Origin: a virus
DNA: 50,157 nt
IMG/VR virus record: IMGVR_UViG_3300027907_000004
Location: 1 to 50,157 of that record
Strand: one strand, 5' to 3'
The notes below the pieces were generated by a model that saw only the letters and a program-made list of their open reading frames with translations, was not told where the DNA came from and searched no databases. Made by a program: the position numbers and the translations under genes. Every line of letters begins with the position of its first letter. The stretch's first letter is position 1. Of the stretch, positions 18,587 through 27,417 are shown piece after piece.

Positions 18587-18861
18587 TTTGAAAATCTTGG
18601 CCTAGCTGGATATTGAGAATTATTCTCTAATCCCCTTAATTGCATATTTATATCTTCAAGTCTGTCATTTGTAGCATCAATTCTATAATTCATTAATCCC
18701 ATTTGACTTTGCATAACATTAATTGTTTTGGTTAAATCTTCAATCCTTTCTAAACTTGCGGATATTTGCTTTTGAGAATTATTCCAAATAACGCCTGTGG
18801 CACCTAACAACCCAGCAAATAGAACACTAATTACTTTGTTGTATACATTATTTCCATCCAC
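18583..18861 (-). CDS. Membrane-anchored coiled-coil protein, 92 aa
   Basis: There is one hydrophobic segment near the N-terminus (VISVLFAGLLGATGVIW, residues 10-26), followed by a long amphipathic helix with heptad spacing (ASLERIEDLTKTINVMQSQM and a second half to about residue 78) and a short tail. This single-pass plus coiled-coil layout is seen in phage lysis accessory proteins and inner-membrane spanins, but also in other phage membrane proteins. It is translationally coupled to TerL. A lysis role is only a possibility. Confidence 0.65.
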   Translation of the reverse strand: MDGNNVYNKVISVLFAGLLGATGVIWNNSQKQISASLERIEDLTKTINVMQSQMGLMNYRIDATNDRLEDINMQLRGLENNSQYPARPRFSK

Positions 18862-18862
18862 G

Positions 18863-19093
18863 TTACGCCGCCTTTAATTGAACTAATGCACTCCCCGTTG
18901 TGCATCTTACAAATCCTCCTGCACTTTCCGCACCTACAGTATTAGCATTTGTCAATGCCACCCAAGTAGACTCATCTAACGATATTTCTACTGCTGCTGA
19001 AGTCTTAATCCAACATCTCCTAACCGGGAGCGCATTGGATACATTCTGAGCTATCGTATGAACAGGACCAATAGTTAAAAGTGTAAGAGCCAT
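18863..19093 (-). CDS. Small virion-like protein, 76 aa
   Basis: I chose ATG 19093 because GGAG lies 5 bases upstream and the sequence MALTLLTIGPVHTIAQNVSN begins a recognisable small beta protein. An earlier start at 19123 would add ten residues without a clear ribosome site. Later segments (CWIKTSAAVEISLDEST and GFVRCTTGSALVQLKAA) form strands like those of small phage decoration or fibre proteins. It lies between the repeat protein block and TerL. Function is inferred only from shape. Confidence 0.65.
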   Translation of the reverse strand: MALTLLTIGPVHTIAQNVSNALPVRRCWIKTSAAVEISLDESTWVALTNANTVGAESAGGFVRCTTGSALVQLKAA

Positions 19094-19103
19094 TATAACT
19101 CCT

Positions 19104-19433
19104 TTAAACAGGACTCCTTGCATTAGCTTTTACTACAAATTCTCCTAGTCTTAAACATCTTAGATTACCAGGATTAACTCTTGAAATATCATAATAATAA
19201 GTTCCAGGTTCTATATCCGATTGTCCGCCTATACCACCTACTATAATAATGTCATATTTTCCCTGTGGCATAACTGTTCCAATAGCTGTTACTTGGAACA
19301 TTTTAACCGGATCATTAGGTGCCATTGATACAGTAAAAGATATAACCCATCCAGTAATGTCAGTTCTTACCTCCGTCATATGGAGAGTAATATCTTCTGC
19401 TCTTACTATCGTGATAGATTCTTCTATTGGCAT
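19104..19433 (-). CDS. Small beta-rich late protein, 109 aa
   Basis: The sequence opens MPIEESITIVRAEDITLHMT and continues with VISFTVSMAPNDPVKMFQVT and GTYYYDISRVNPGNLRCLRL. This layout is like the N-terminal domain of baseplate or fibre upper proteins that start with a short beta domain. It overlaps the end of the 869-aa repeat protein by 10 nt. It probably attaches to or belongs to a virion appendage; no enzyme motif. Confidence 0.65.
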   Translation of the reverse strand: MPIEESITIVRAEDITLHMTEVRTDITGWVISFTVSMAPNDPVKMFQVTAIGTVMPQGKYDIIIVGGIGGQSDIEPGTYYYDISRVNPGNLRCLRLGEFVVKANARSPV

Positions 19434-22033
19434 GAATGACCGTCTGTGTCAAGATAGTATTCAGTTCTTTGTGATTCTAAGTCGTAGTCATCTGCCTGTG
19501 AGATTAGATAATACTCTGCTGCTTCTGATAAGAGACAAATTGGTCTACCAATAATCTGTGGTAATACAATTCCCATTCCTTGCAGATAATCTACGCCATT
19601 CCTATTAATTCTTCTAAAGACTGGCCAATTATACTGAGCAAATGGTAAGTTTCCTTCAACTGATGTAAGAATGCTAAGTGTATTATAATCGAATCCCTTA
19701 CCAGACTTAATCAGAGCAGGATTATTGAATAATACCGGAACAAATGGAACCTCATTAGCTCCTACGAGTTGAACAATACCATAACCAAATCCTACCTGAT
19801 TCCTTCTACCAATTTTCGGATTTGGCCAATCTTTCTGAGTCTGAGAAGTAAATGGTAATGGATTAAGAGAACTTTGTTGTAAGTTATTAATCCAGCTAAG
19901 TGTAGGTCTATCTTTTCTACCAGGAATAAGTGTAATAACACTAGAAGTAGGATCTTCTCTAGTAAGAGTCTGACACCAAATCCATCCTGGCCTTAACCTA
20001 GGTTTAACTCTTGGATTTGAGAATTCATCATTGGTTAATGGGAACTTAATATCATCAACAAATCTGCTAACTGTTCTAACAAATAAATGACGTGGAGTTC
20101 TTGGATTACTCCAATCAATAGGAATAAATGGAATATCTGGTGCAGCAGGAGTTAATGTAGATTGTAAAAGATTGACAAGATAGGTCTCTGCTAATCTCTT
20201 ACCTCTAACAGGAATTGATAAATCATATGGAACAAATGGAGTATTCTCAGTTAATTGTGCAGTAGCTACAAATCCGACTAAGTTAGCTTTTCTAAGACTT
20301 GGATTCGGGAAGTCATTATTTATGAGTAATGGAATAGCTTCTTCATAGAAGAATGGCCTATTCTGGATATGAGTTAACGCATACTTAACTACTCTAGGAT
20401 TCGGATAGCTATATTGAGAGAATGGAACGTCACTCACTGCAAGAGAATCACTTAACCAATCAAATACTGGCCGTTTCTTTCCAATAACATTGTTATAAAT
20501 CTGCCTACCAGGAGGCATACTAACAATTGAAGTAGCCGTAAGTGAATTATTAATCCATGTCTGTTGTCCAATCGCACTCTTACGTGGAACTATAGTATTA
20601 ATTACATTAAGAGGTTGAGTTGGTAAGTTAGTATCAAATGTCCTATAATCAATATGCCCCATGTAGGAGCGAATAGGACGCTTACCTGGAATAAGAACAA
20701 CATATCTAGTAGATGGCTTAGATTCCGGTGGAGCTGCACTAGGATCAATTGTATAGAAATCATCCCAATTAGGATTTAGTTTTCTCTTAGCAGGGGGATT
20801 AGGCCAATCTCTTTGTCTAGTAAGAGAAGTTAGAGATGGTTCTGTATAATAAGATGGTCTTGCCTGTAATATAGAAGGAACAGTAAACTTACTCTTTAAT
20901 ATAGTAGGCGCAACTAATGGAGTGGATATAGGTCTAACATCTAATTGCTGATATAAAGCCGAGAATGCCCAATCCTGTGGAATTTTACCACGAAGTCTAG
21001 GATTATTTAAATTAGTTGGAATATTAGGATTCTGAACCGCCGGCTCATCAATCTTACGTGAGAATATCCAAGTATTCGGTCCTACCTTACGAATATCTGG
21101 ATTCCTATAATCATCCTGTTTGAATGGTTTAATATCGGTATAATAGAATTGACGATTCTGAGTCCAGTCAGTTACAGCTCTTTGCCTCTTACGAATAAAA
21201 TCTGGAATTTCTGCATATGAAAATGGAGGCTGCTCAGGAGGAGTTGGATTAATAGAAGTGCTAATTCCAACTATTAATCCGCCCTTTCTAGGAACTTGGG
21301 CAAATTGATTAACGGTGGGAGGCTGAACAGGAGCAGTAAATAATGTAGTCTCTAATAAATTCTGAACCCAGGTCTGTGATTTTAACTTGAAGGGTGCAGG
21401 ATTAGGCCAATCATACTGATTATTAGGAGTTAAATCAGTATAGTATTGCGGGCGCGATTGAGTCCAATCAGGATTAAGTTTCTTCTTATATTGTGGATTA
21501 GTCCAATCTGTCTGAACTAATGGACCCTGAGTTACAGGAACAAGAGTATTATTCTGATTATCATTAAGATGAGTAAGAGCGGTCTTAGTCTTTACTAATG
21601 GACTCGGCCAATCAGTCTTATTGAATGCAATATTAGCATCATCAACTAATCTACTAATATTCCTAACAGTTAATCTTCTAGCGGCTCTAGGTGCAGGCCA
21701 ATTACTCTGACTGAATGGAGCCTGTGCATCTGGTTGAATATTTGGTAATATTTGAGATGAAAATACGATTGGCTGATTTTTCCTTAAATCTGGATTACGC
21801 CAATCTTTAGGAATAAATGGAGGAACTCCATCTTCTTGTGGTCTAGTTGCAATTGTAATTAATAAAGGTCTCTTAATTGGAGGGTTAGGCCAATCAGTTT
21901 GAGTAAATGGAGCAGTTTCTAGTGGGATTAAGCCGGGAGTAATGTCATCGTGATTATTAAGGGTAGGCTCCCAGCTAATACGTCCTAATGACGCATTAAC
22001 TATCCCGCCGGAGTCTACTGAGGTCTGACTCAT
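19424..22033 (-). CDS. Tandem-repeat virion/fibre protein with W-N-P repeats, 869 aa
   Basis: The protein consists of about sixteen repeats of roughly 35-55 residues. Each has a short core like PFTQTDWPNPPIKRP, PFIPKDWRNPDLRK, PLVQTDWTNPQYKKK, QYDWPNP, RDWPNP, IDWSNP or KDWPNPKIGRR, followed by a basic stretch and a hydrophobic segment ending in S/T. No enzyme domain or membrane segment is visible. The N- and C-termini diverge from the repeats. It is long, extended and probably part of the virion surface or a tape/fibre. It shares its start boundary with the 374-aa gene. I know of similar repeats only from uncultured phages. Confidence 0.75.
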   Translation of the reverse strand: MSQTSVDSGGIVNASLGRISWEPTLNNHDDITPGLIPLETAPFTQTDWPNPPIKRPLLITIATRPQEDGVPPFIPKDWRNPDLRKNQPIVFSSQILPNIQPDAQAPFSQSNWPAPRAARRLTVRNISRLVDDANIAFNKTDWPSPLVKTKTALTHLNDNQNNTLVPVTQGPLVQTDWTNPQYKKKLNPDWTQSRPQYYTDLTPNNQYDWPNPAPFKLKSQTWVQNLLETTLFTAPVQPPTVNQFAQVPRKGGLIVGISTSINPTPPEQPPFSYAEIPDFIRKRQRAVTDWTQNRQFYYTDIKPFKQDDYRNPDIRKVGPNTWIFSRKIDEPAVQNPNIPTNLNNPRLRGKIPQDWAFSALYQQLDVRPISTPLVAPTILKSKFTVPSILQARPSYYTEPSLTSLTRQRDWPNPPAKRKLNPNWDDFYTIDPSAAPPESKPSTRYVVLIPGKRPIRSYMGHIDYRTFDTNLPTQPLNVINTIVPRKSAIGQQTWINNSLTATSIVSMPPGRQIYNNVIGKKRPVFDWLSDSLAVSDVPFSQYSYPNPRVVKYALTHIQNRPFFYEEAIPLLINNDFPNPSLRKANLVGFVATAQLTENTPFVPYDLSIPVRGKRLAETYLVNLLQSTLTPAAPDIPFIPIDWSNPRTPRHLFVRTVSRFVDDIKFPLTNDEFSNPRVKPRLRPGWIWCQTLTREDPTSSVITLIPGRKDRPTLSWINNLQQSSLNPLPFTSQTQKDWPNPKIGRRNQVGFGYGIVQLVGANEVPFVPVLFNNPALIKSGKGFDYNTLSILTSVEGNLPFAQYNWPVFRRINRNGVDYLQGMGIVLPQIIGRPICLLSEAAEYYLISQADDYDLESQRTEYYLDTDGHSCQ

Positions 22034-23157
22034 TAACCTGCTACTGTTTGAAACTGTCCTGCGTAAGTAGTTGCAGTGGCTGCTGGTTTAGTAATCTCTA
22101 AGAATGTTAAACAAGCATCATCAAATACTCTAACTAAATTGAATGCAGTCATAATTCCATCAGTTACACAAATCTGATTTACTACAGGACATGGTAACAT
22201 TGCAATAGGATGACCCATCATAAACCAAATAACTCCTGTTGCTACTGCTGCCGAACATTGCATCTGAGTTAATGCCTTAACTCCTACGTCTCCTGTAGCT
22301 AATGGTGCATACCACTGTTGTGCGGGATGATCTAGTCTATCTGTAATTGCTGAAGCATTTCCAGTTAATGAAGGTAATGTAGCACCAGTATTTCCGCCCT
22401 CATCTGTATATTGACAAACTGTCCAGTTATGTGCAGTTGCAGCTAATGCCGTTCCACCTACCTGAATAAATAAGAAATTTCCACCTGCATAATCCATTGC
22501 AGATGGTGTAGTAGATTGATATCTAGTAGGAACACCAGTCACGGCTTCGGTGCCGGTGCTATTCATAGTTTTATTAACACCGAATATCAAATCATATAAT
22601 AGTAATGTATTAGGAGAAACACTAGCTGAGACTTCACCCTTTACGAAATGTTGTGTATCAGGACTACTAGGATTAGTAAATGGGAATGCACCAGTTGAAG
22701 TATCATCAAATGCAGTTCCACCGGGCGCATTACCAGGTGAAGCACCTACTGCTGGTTGTGGTCCTAATCTCCATAATGAACTTGTTACACCAGCTACACC
22801 AGTTGGTCCTACTTTATTAAATGAATAATAACGAGACTTACCCGTCGATGCCTCTGAAATAATATCTGATAGGGATGTAAATCCCGTATTAACCTGCGAA
22901 GATTGTTTCTGTGCCCATCTCTTAAATGCCTTAGTTCCTCTATCCCTAATAAAATCAGAAGTATTACCTAATTGACCAGCACGAATAATCCCTCTAAAAT
23001 CTCCACCTTTACATGCCCATACATTACCAGGAACTCCTGCGACTGCAATAGGAGGACCATACCAATTTCTCATCGAGTTAGAAAGATGTTCTACTTGTTC
23101 CTTACCAAGCCATCTCTCTAACTTATCTGAATGAGTAGATCTCTGAAAAGAATGCAT
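22033..23157 (-). CDS. Late structural protein, 374 aa
   Basis: The first 70 residues are helical/basic (KLERWLGKEQVEHLSNSMRN). The rest is G/A/T/S-rich and beta-like, with a segment YDLIFGVNKTMNSTGTEAVT and a C-terminal hydrophobic patch. It opens the fibre block downstream of the lectin-like proteins. I do not recognise a named family. Size and neighbours suggest a virion structural protein of the tail or fibre base. Confidence 0.65.
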   Translation of the reverse strand: MHSFQRSTHSDKLERWLGKEQVEHLSNSMRNWYGPPIAVAGVPGNVWACKGGDFRGIIRAGQLGNTSDFIRDRGTKAFKRWAQKQSSQVNTGFTSLSDIISEASTGKSRYYSFNKVGPTGVAGVTSSLWRLGPQPAVGASPGNAPGGTAFDDTSTGAFPFTNPSSPDTQHFVKGEVSASVSPNTLLLYDLIFGVNKTMNSTGTEAVTGVPTRYQSTTPSAMDYAGGNFLFIQVGGTALAATAHNWTVCQYTDEGGNTGATLPSLTGNASAITDRLDHPAQQWYAPLATGDVGVKALTQMQCSAAVATGVIWFMMGHPIAMLPCPVVNQICVTDGIMTAFNLVRVFDDACLTFLEITKPAATATTYAGQFQTVAG

Positions 23158-23164
23158 TGGCTTC

Positions 23165-24019
23165 CTAGTTGTATTGAGCTTCGACTGTCGTGAATAATGG
23201 GGATGCTACAGCCGCTGCACCTAACCATTTATCCATTAAGTAATTCTTAAGATCATTTAGATTCGCACCAGCATAGGTGTCATCGTAAGTTACGTCCTCA
23301 CCTATCTGAATATCAAATCCTGCAAAAGGAGTAAATGCCAAACAAGCATTACCACTAATAGCACTAATGTTTCCAATACCATTATTATCAGCTGTGGTTA
23401 CGTTTCTATTGGCATCTATTAGAATAAGATGCAAATTATTTACACCCGGAGAAACATTCTCAAGAGTAACAATGGATATGTAAGGAGCATTGATACTAAT
23501 AGGTAGTGCCGCAATCTTAGCAGAACCATCCCAAACATAAGCATATATTTCTTTAGTTCCAGCATTATCTCTACAGAGACAACCTACGAATCCACCGGCA
23601 TCTTCCCATACAGGATGATTAGCCCATAGACTAGCACTGTTTAATGTAATTGCTCTCGGAAAGAATACTGTTGCTACAGTATATTTATTATTAGTTATAA
23701 GATTACTAATAGGCTTAACACTAGCAGCAGTTTGATCGTAAGCTGTGCATTGATCAACTCCATCAAAATCAGCCGCGCCTAAACTAGCTTTAATTAATGA
23801 TGACGATCTCCATCTAGGAGTAGAACTGCCACCACCATTAACAGGAGCATATAGAAAATCAGTTACACTACCAGAAGTCTTTTCCCATATTTGGAATATT
23901 TCATTATCAGAAGGAATTCCAGTATGAATACCTGAACCGCCCCCATTAGCTACTTTGAATAGTTTAGTGTTAACACTAGCATCAAACTGAGATGTGAGGC
24001 TAGTGGAGGGAACAGGCAT
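23165..24019 (-). CDS. Concanavalin-A/LamG-like fibre protein, 284 aa
   Basis: The beta-sandwich pattern is visible: a start FDASVNTKLFKV, a central stretch with YTVATVFFPRAITLNSASLW and CLCRDNAGTKEIYAYVWDG, and a C-terminal NDLKNYLMDKWLG helix. That C-terminal helix is the usual ending of LamG-like phage appendage proteins that describe a surface (x-NYLxxKW). Such modules usually bind glycans. It is co-translated with the next lectin-like gene (shared boundary 24019). The sugar bound is unknown. Confidence 0.7.
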   Translation of the reverse strand: MPVPSTSLTSQFDASVNTKLFKVANGGGSGIHTGIPSDNEIFQIWEKTSGSVTDFLYAPVNGGGSSTPRWRSSSLIKASLGAADFDGVDQCTAYDQTAASVKPISNLITNNKYTVATVFFPRAITLNSASLWANHPVWEDAGGFVGCLCRDNAGTKEIYAYVWDGSAKIAALPISINAPYISIVTLENVSPGVNNLHLILIDANRNVTTADNNGIGNISAISGNACLAFTPFAGFDIQIGEDVTYDDTYAGANLNDLKNYLMDKWLGAAAVASPLFTTVEAQYN

Positions 24020-24615
24020 TAAATTCTCTTAGCATCAATCATTGTAGTAAATGGAATGCCAGAAGCAGGTAATGGATCTAAATCACCACCAGACCAATTA
24101 TCTGCAGATACACTAGCATCAAACATTCTAATTCCAGGTTGACCTGAAGCTAATTCACTACCAGATGCTTGATCAGTTCCTATCTGAACTCCATTCTTAT
24201 AAGCCTTAAGAACATTACCCCTAATCTCCAATCTCATTACATCGCCAACTGAGAATCCTACTCCACAATCCTGTAATTGAGTTCCTACAGTATTAATAGT
24301 CTTTCTTATAGTTGTATTTGTAAGGTCAGTTCTAAGATCGTAATGACCTTCATCTCCACCGCCTGCACTTCCTGATGCTCTAACTATAACATAAATAAAT
24401 GATCCAGGTGGAACTGCACGAATAGTCCATTGAGAGAATTGATCTGCACCAAATGTATTAGTTGCAAGATTCCAACATAATTGTGCCGATCCGCCCACAT
24501 TCAGATTTACAGCTTCATTAGTATCAATAGATATATCTAAAGCATTCAACTGAGTCCAATTTGCACCCAGGTTAGGTGAATTAGCTCTATTAAAGTCGTC
24601 AGATGCAGTAGCCAT
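24019..24615 (-). CDS. LamG/ConA-like lectin-type protein, 198 aa
   Basis: The protein has the pattern of a laminin-G-like beta sandwich: SDDFNRANSPNLGANWTQ at the start, WTIRAVPPGSFIYVIVRASG in the middle, VMRLEIRGNVLKAYKNGVQIG and a closing GIRMFDASVSADNWSGGDL. These motifs (DNF.R...L...W and a final DNWSGGD-like strand) match glycan-binding domains of secreted and phage proteins. It shares a boundary with the beta-helix gene. It is probably a tail-fibre or spike accessory domain. Confidence 0.8.
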   Translation of the reverse strand: MATASDDFNRANSPNLGANWTQLNALDISIDTNEAVNLNVGGSAQLCWNLATNTFGADQFSQWTIRAVPPGSFIYVIVRASGSAGGGDEGHYDLRTDLTNTTIRKTINTVGTQLQDCGVGFSVGDVMRLEIRGNVLKAYKNGVQIGTDQASGSELASGQPGIRMFDASVSADNWSGGDLDPLPASGIPFTTMIDAKRI

Positions 24616-26027
24616 TATGGAACTTCAACAAGAGCTGCTAGAGAATGTAACCATTCCTCAATCCTAGTATATCCAGAAGGCATAACATCATGAGGATTAG
24701 CAGGAACAGATACAGGAACATTTAAGTTAGGCATTGCAGGATAACCACCTACATCGCCTTGAACTTTAACAAAACTATTTCCAGTAGGAGGTCCAGTTCT
24801 CGCATTAATATAATTAATGACACGTTGATCGATAGCATTCCTAGCAGCGGGTCTTTCTCCAACCCTAGTTAGAATGTAATTCTCAAATCCTGCATCAGCA
24901 GAATTTAATGGAGTTGGGAAGATATTAATAGGCGCTCTTGCAGGTGGAGATCCTACATTAGGATTGTAAGCTAATTCATTTCCCTCTGCAACAAAGGATT
25001 TACCGAGAGGATTCTTAAGAGTATTATTCAATCTATAGATAGCATTACCAGCAGGTGCCGGACCCGGAGCATTTGGATTATCATAGTATGCACCATAACA
25101 ATTAGGAGAATCAATTGCTGTAGTTGAACCCGGTCCAGGTATTAATAGATTCTCTACCATTGAAACTGCCCAAGGACCACCTGCACCAGGATTTCCACTA
25201 ATATCAAAATTAGCTAGGAAATTAGACCAAGGACCATACCAATTATAAGTAAGATTGTTTATAGATACATAAGAACAATCAGACTGTGCATATGGATTAC
25301 GAACTCTACAACTAACCATTCCATTCTGAATCATTGATACGCCGCTAGTTCTAGCTCCAAATAGAATAGCATGTGAATCGTATCCTGCACCGGGTGGAAC
25401 TTCAGGAGCTTCATCTAATCCTTCAGTAACTAAACATCTCCAGAAACAACTATTAAGATCTGTAAACACATCTGAGAAGAAACAGAGATTTTCATCTATC
25501 GACCATCCTACCGACATTTGAGATAGGACGATATGTTGCATATTCGCGCCGAAGCCAATAAAATTACAATTGTCTAATTTGCCAATTCCCCATGCTCCAT
25601 TCCTAATAGCAAAATGCTGAAGCAAAACATCATGCGTAGTGCATTCAAATCCATATTTCCTGAAACAGATAGGACCGGGCGCCGTCTGTCCATCAAATCT
25701 AATATAAGGATCACTTATCCTTATAGTATCTAACATATCTATATATCCGCTTACTTCTGGTATAATAATGCGCGGAGTATGAACTTCCTCAAATGCGTAT
25801 CTAGCTGTTCCTGGCACACCTGGAACTGTATCTACAAGAGTTGTTACTTTAACAATGGTAGGAGTAGCAGAACCATCATAAGGTCCTCTAGTTTCCATTC
25901 CAAATCCCTGACCACCAGGAACGATAAGTAATGGACCAGCAGGGCCAGTAGTTTGAGTTGTAGTATTACTATAAGGTGAAGGACCACCAGCATTCTTAGC
26001 GCGCATTCTATAAGTGTATTGTGTCAT
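24615..26027 (-). CDS. Pectate-lyase-like beta-helix tail spike, 470 aa
   Basis: After a short segment that looks like the second half of an FN3 domain (QYTYRMRAKNAGGPSPYSN), the protein shows a PL1/PL3-like right-handed beta-helix start: GGQGFGMETRGPYDG, then VTTLVDTVPGVPGTARYAFE, IRFDGQTAPGPICFRKYG and DVLLQHFAIRNGAWG. Later rungs with N/S/G turns follow. The fold is used for polysaccharide depolymerisation by phage spikes; the catalytic residues were not verified. Its first bases overlap the end of the PKD/FN3 gene by 4 nt (ATGA), so the FN3 domain is split between two frames. Confidence 0.78.
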   Translation of the reverse strand: MTQYTYRMRAKNAGGPSPYSNTTTQTTGPAGPLLIVPGGQGFGMETRGPYDGSATPTIVKVTTLVDTVPGVPGTARYAFEEVHTPRIIIPEVSGYIDMLDTIRISDPYIRFDGQTAPGPICFRKYGFECTTHDVLLQHFAIRNGAWGIGKLDNCNFIGFGANMQHIVLSQMSVGWSIDENLCFFSDVFTDLNSCFWRCLVTEGLDEAPEVPPGAGYDSHAILFGARTSGVSMIQNGMVSCRVRNPYAQSDCSYVSINNLTYNWYGPWSNFLANFDISGNPGAGGPWAVSMVENLLIPGPGSTTAIDSPNCYGAYYDNPNAPGPAPAGNAIYRLNNTLKNPLGKSFVAEGNELAYNPNVGSPPARAPINIFPTPLNSADAGFENYILTRVGERPAARNAIDQRVINYINARTGPPTGNSFVKVQGDVGGYPAMPNLNVPVSVPANPHDVMPSGYTRIEEWLHSLAALVEVP

Positions 26028-26500
26028 GATACTTGAGTATCTGAGAATGAACTTTGATTTGCCGGTAAATTAGTTCTAAGCTGAAATGGTCCGCCGTCTA
26101 TACTTACTTCTAATTCCTGCACATCCGCATTGTTAGCATTAATCTGCCAGGATAAATCAATGCGATTGTTAGTAATTAGAACTGATTGTAAGTTAGAAGG
26201 AGCTGCCGGTGCAACTACTACTGGATTTCTAACTATAAGCATAAGATTCACCGGGGAACTTTTGCCTTTTGTATCTGTTACTGTAAGCGTAGTTTTATAT
26301 TGTCCATCAGCAACATAATCATGTTGTAAATCTATGGGCGGATAATCCCTACCATTTTCTTTAGAACCATCTGCCCAATCCATACTCCAAGTAGAAAGTC
26401 TAGTTCCAGCTCCAGGTCTAGTTCCTGAAGTAGATACATTTACTTGTCTACCTACGATACTATTAAGGGTTAATACAGCTTTAGTAACTGGCTTAGCCAT
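26024..26500 (-). CDS. PKD domain plus N-terminal half of an FN3 domain, 158 aa
   Basis: Residues about 10-90 match a PKD domain (WADGSKENG, DYVADGQYKTTLTVTDTKGK). The last 60 residues (APAAPSNLQSVLITNNRIDL... then ELEVSIDGGPFQLRTNLPAN) are the first strands of an FN3 domain, which then stops at SFSDTQVS. The rest of the FN3 domain, QYTYRMRAKNAGG, starts the next gene in the -1 frame. The two overlap at TCATGA. No classical slippery heptamer is visible at the overlap. Coupled reinitiation, -1 frameshifting or a sequence error are all possible. Confidence 0.78.
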   Translation of the reverse strand: MAKPVTKAVLTLNSIVGRQVNVSTSGTRPGAGTRLSTWSMDWADGSKENGRDYPPIDLQHDYVADGQYKTTLTVTDTKGKSSPVNLMLIVRNPVVVAPAAPSNLQSVLITNNRIDLSWQINANNADVQELEVSIDGGPFQLRTNLPANQSSFSDTQVS

Positions 26501-26511
26501 CTGATTCCTAA

Positions 26512-26727
26512 TTAGGAAATAGCTACAGTATGCTGCTTCGCTGAAATAGTATGTGTAATAGTAGCCGCTGCATCAATATCAATCTGTAATGGTGGCTGAC
26601 CTCTTACAGTAATTTCAGCAATCTTCTGATCGAAATCATAAAGTAAATCAGTAACATCTGTGAACGTCTTAGTAATTGCCTGAGCAGGTCCAGTTTTCAT
26701 AGCAGTAACGGTTACTTGACTTGGCAT
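26512..26727 (-). CDS. Small beta-rich protein, 71 aa
   Basis: Begins MPSQVTVTAMKTGPAQAITK and continues with VTDLLYDFDQKIAEITVRGQ and TITHTISAKQHTVAIS. The composition is strands only, similar in size and style to the 72-aa protein at 11411-11629. The ribosome binding site AGGAG lies about 8 bases upstream. It is probably a virion surface component; no function proven. Confidence 0.65.
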   Translation of the reverse strand: MPSQVTVTAMKTGPAQAITKTFTDVTDLLYDFDQKIAEITVRGQPPLQIDIDAAATITHTISAKQHTVAIS

Positions 26728-26860
26728 TTTATTCTCCTATGTTTTGAATTCCATGAGATTGCAATCTTCTAGTGCCCACCAAGATAAACGCGCTCAACGA
26801 GTATCTCGATTTTTAAAAGTTCCCAATCAGTGTCTTACATTCATGGAACCCAAACTTTTA
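26728..26860. other. 133-bp intergenic stretch within the late operon
   Basis: The only sizeable gap inside the late arm. It contains a perfect 12-bp palindrome, AGATTGCAATCT, at 26756-26767, and the short inverted repeat CGAG-ATA-CTCG on the minus strand. Neither is followed by a T-tract. I saw no convincing promoter. It may hold a regulatory or mRNA-processing site. Confidence 0.4.
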
Positions 26861-27406
26861 TTACAGAGTTTCGAAGATAATACCTGAACCTAACAGACCA
26901 GGCGTGCCACCAGTAAACGCGTTCAATGAAAGTTCACCTAATGATGCAGTATTTCCAAGATAGGAAACAATCTCATCAGGTCCATTAACCCACCGAACAA
27001 CTCCACCGAATGCATTAAATGAGAGGGGAACAAGAATACCAAGAGTTGCAGAACGCTGAGGCTTGGTAGTAGATGCTGCATAATTAACTGGCGGTGCAGC
27101 TAATGCCGCTGTTGAAGGATCTAATGCAGCTAGACGTGCAGCAGTAAGAGTTGCTCCAACTGTTGAAGTCCTACCTAATACCATAAAGGTAGGAGATGAA
27201 GCGCCTGCCTGTCCGCCTAAATAAACTTCTCTAAGCTCACCACGCTGAGTAGACGATCCACCTTGAATAGTCTGATGTCCGTTATCAGTCATATTCGTAG
27301 CGTCTGCTACTGCAACAGGTGTCCATGATGGAATAGGTGCTGACCATCTGGCATGTAACATTCCATCAGGACTTTGATTCCAGGGTAAAGTATAAATACC
27401 TTTCAT
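26861..27406 (-). CDS. Late protein, 181 aa, probably highly expressed
   Basis: Not recognised. It starts MKGIYTLPWNQSPDGMLHAR and is rich in A, G, T and S with several short strands. The start has an excellent ribosome site, AGGAGG, 7 bases before the ATG on the minus strand, and codon use is more C-ending than in neighbours. Both point to a high-copy product such as a virion protein. It is followed by a 133-bp gap, unusual in this packed arm. Confidence 0.7.
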   Translation of the reverse strand: MKGIYTLPWNQSPDGMLHARWSAPIPSWTPVAVADATNMTDNGHQTIQGGSSTQRGELREVYLGGQAGASSPTFMVLGRTSTVGATLTAARLAALDPSTAALAAPPVNYAASTTKPQRSATLGILVPLSFNAFGGVVRWVNGPDEIVSYLGNTASLGELSLNAFTGGTPGLLGSGIIFETL

Positions 27407-27417
27407 TTCAAAACCTC

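Noticed and set aside
26728-26860. Promoter or terminator in the 133-bp late-arm gap
   Set aside because: TTGGGA or TTGAGC boxes lack a good -10 partner, and the hairpins lack a T-tract.
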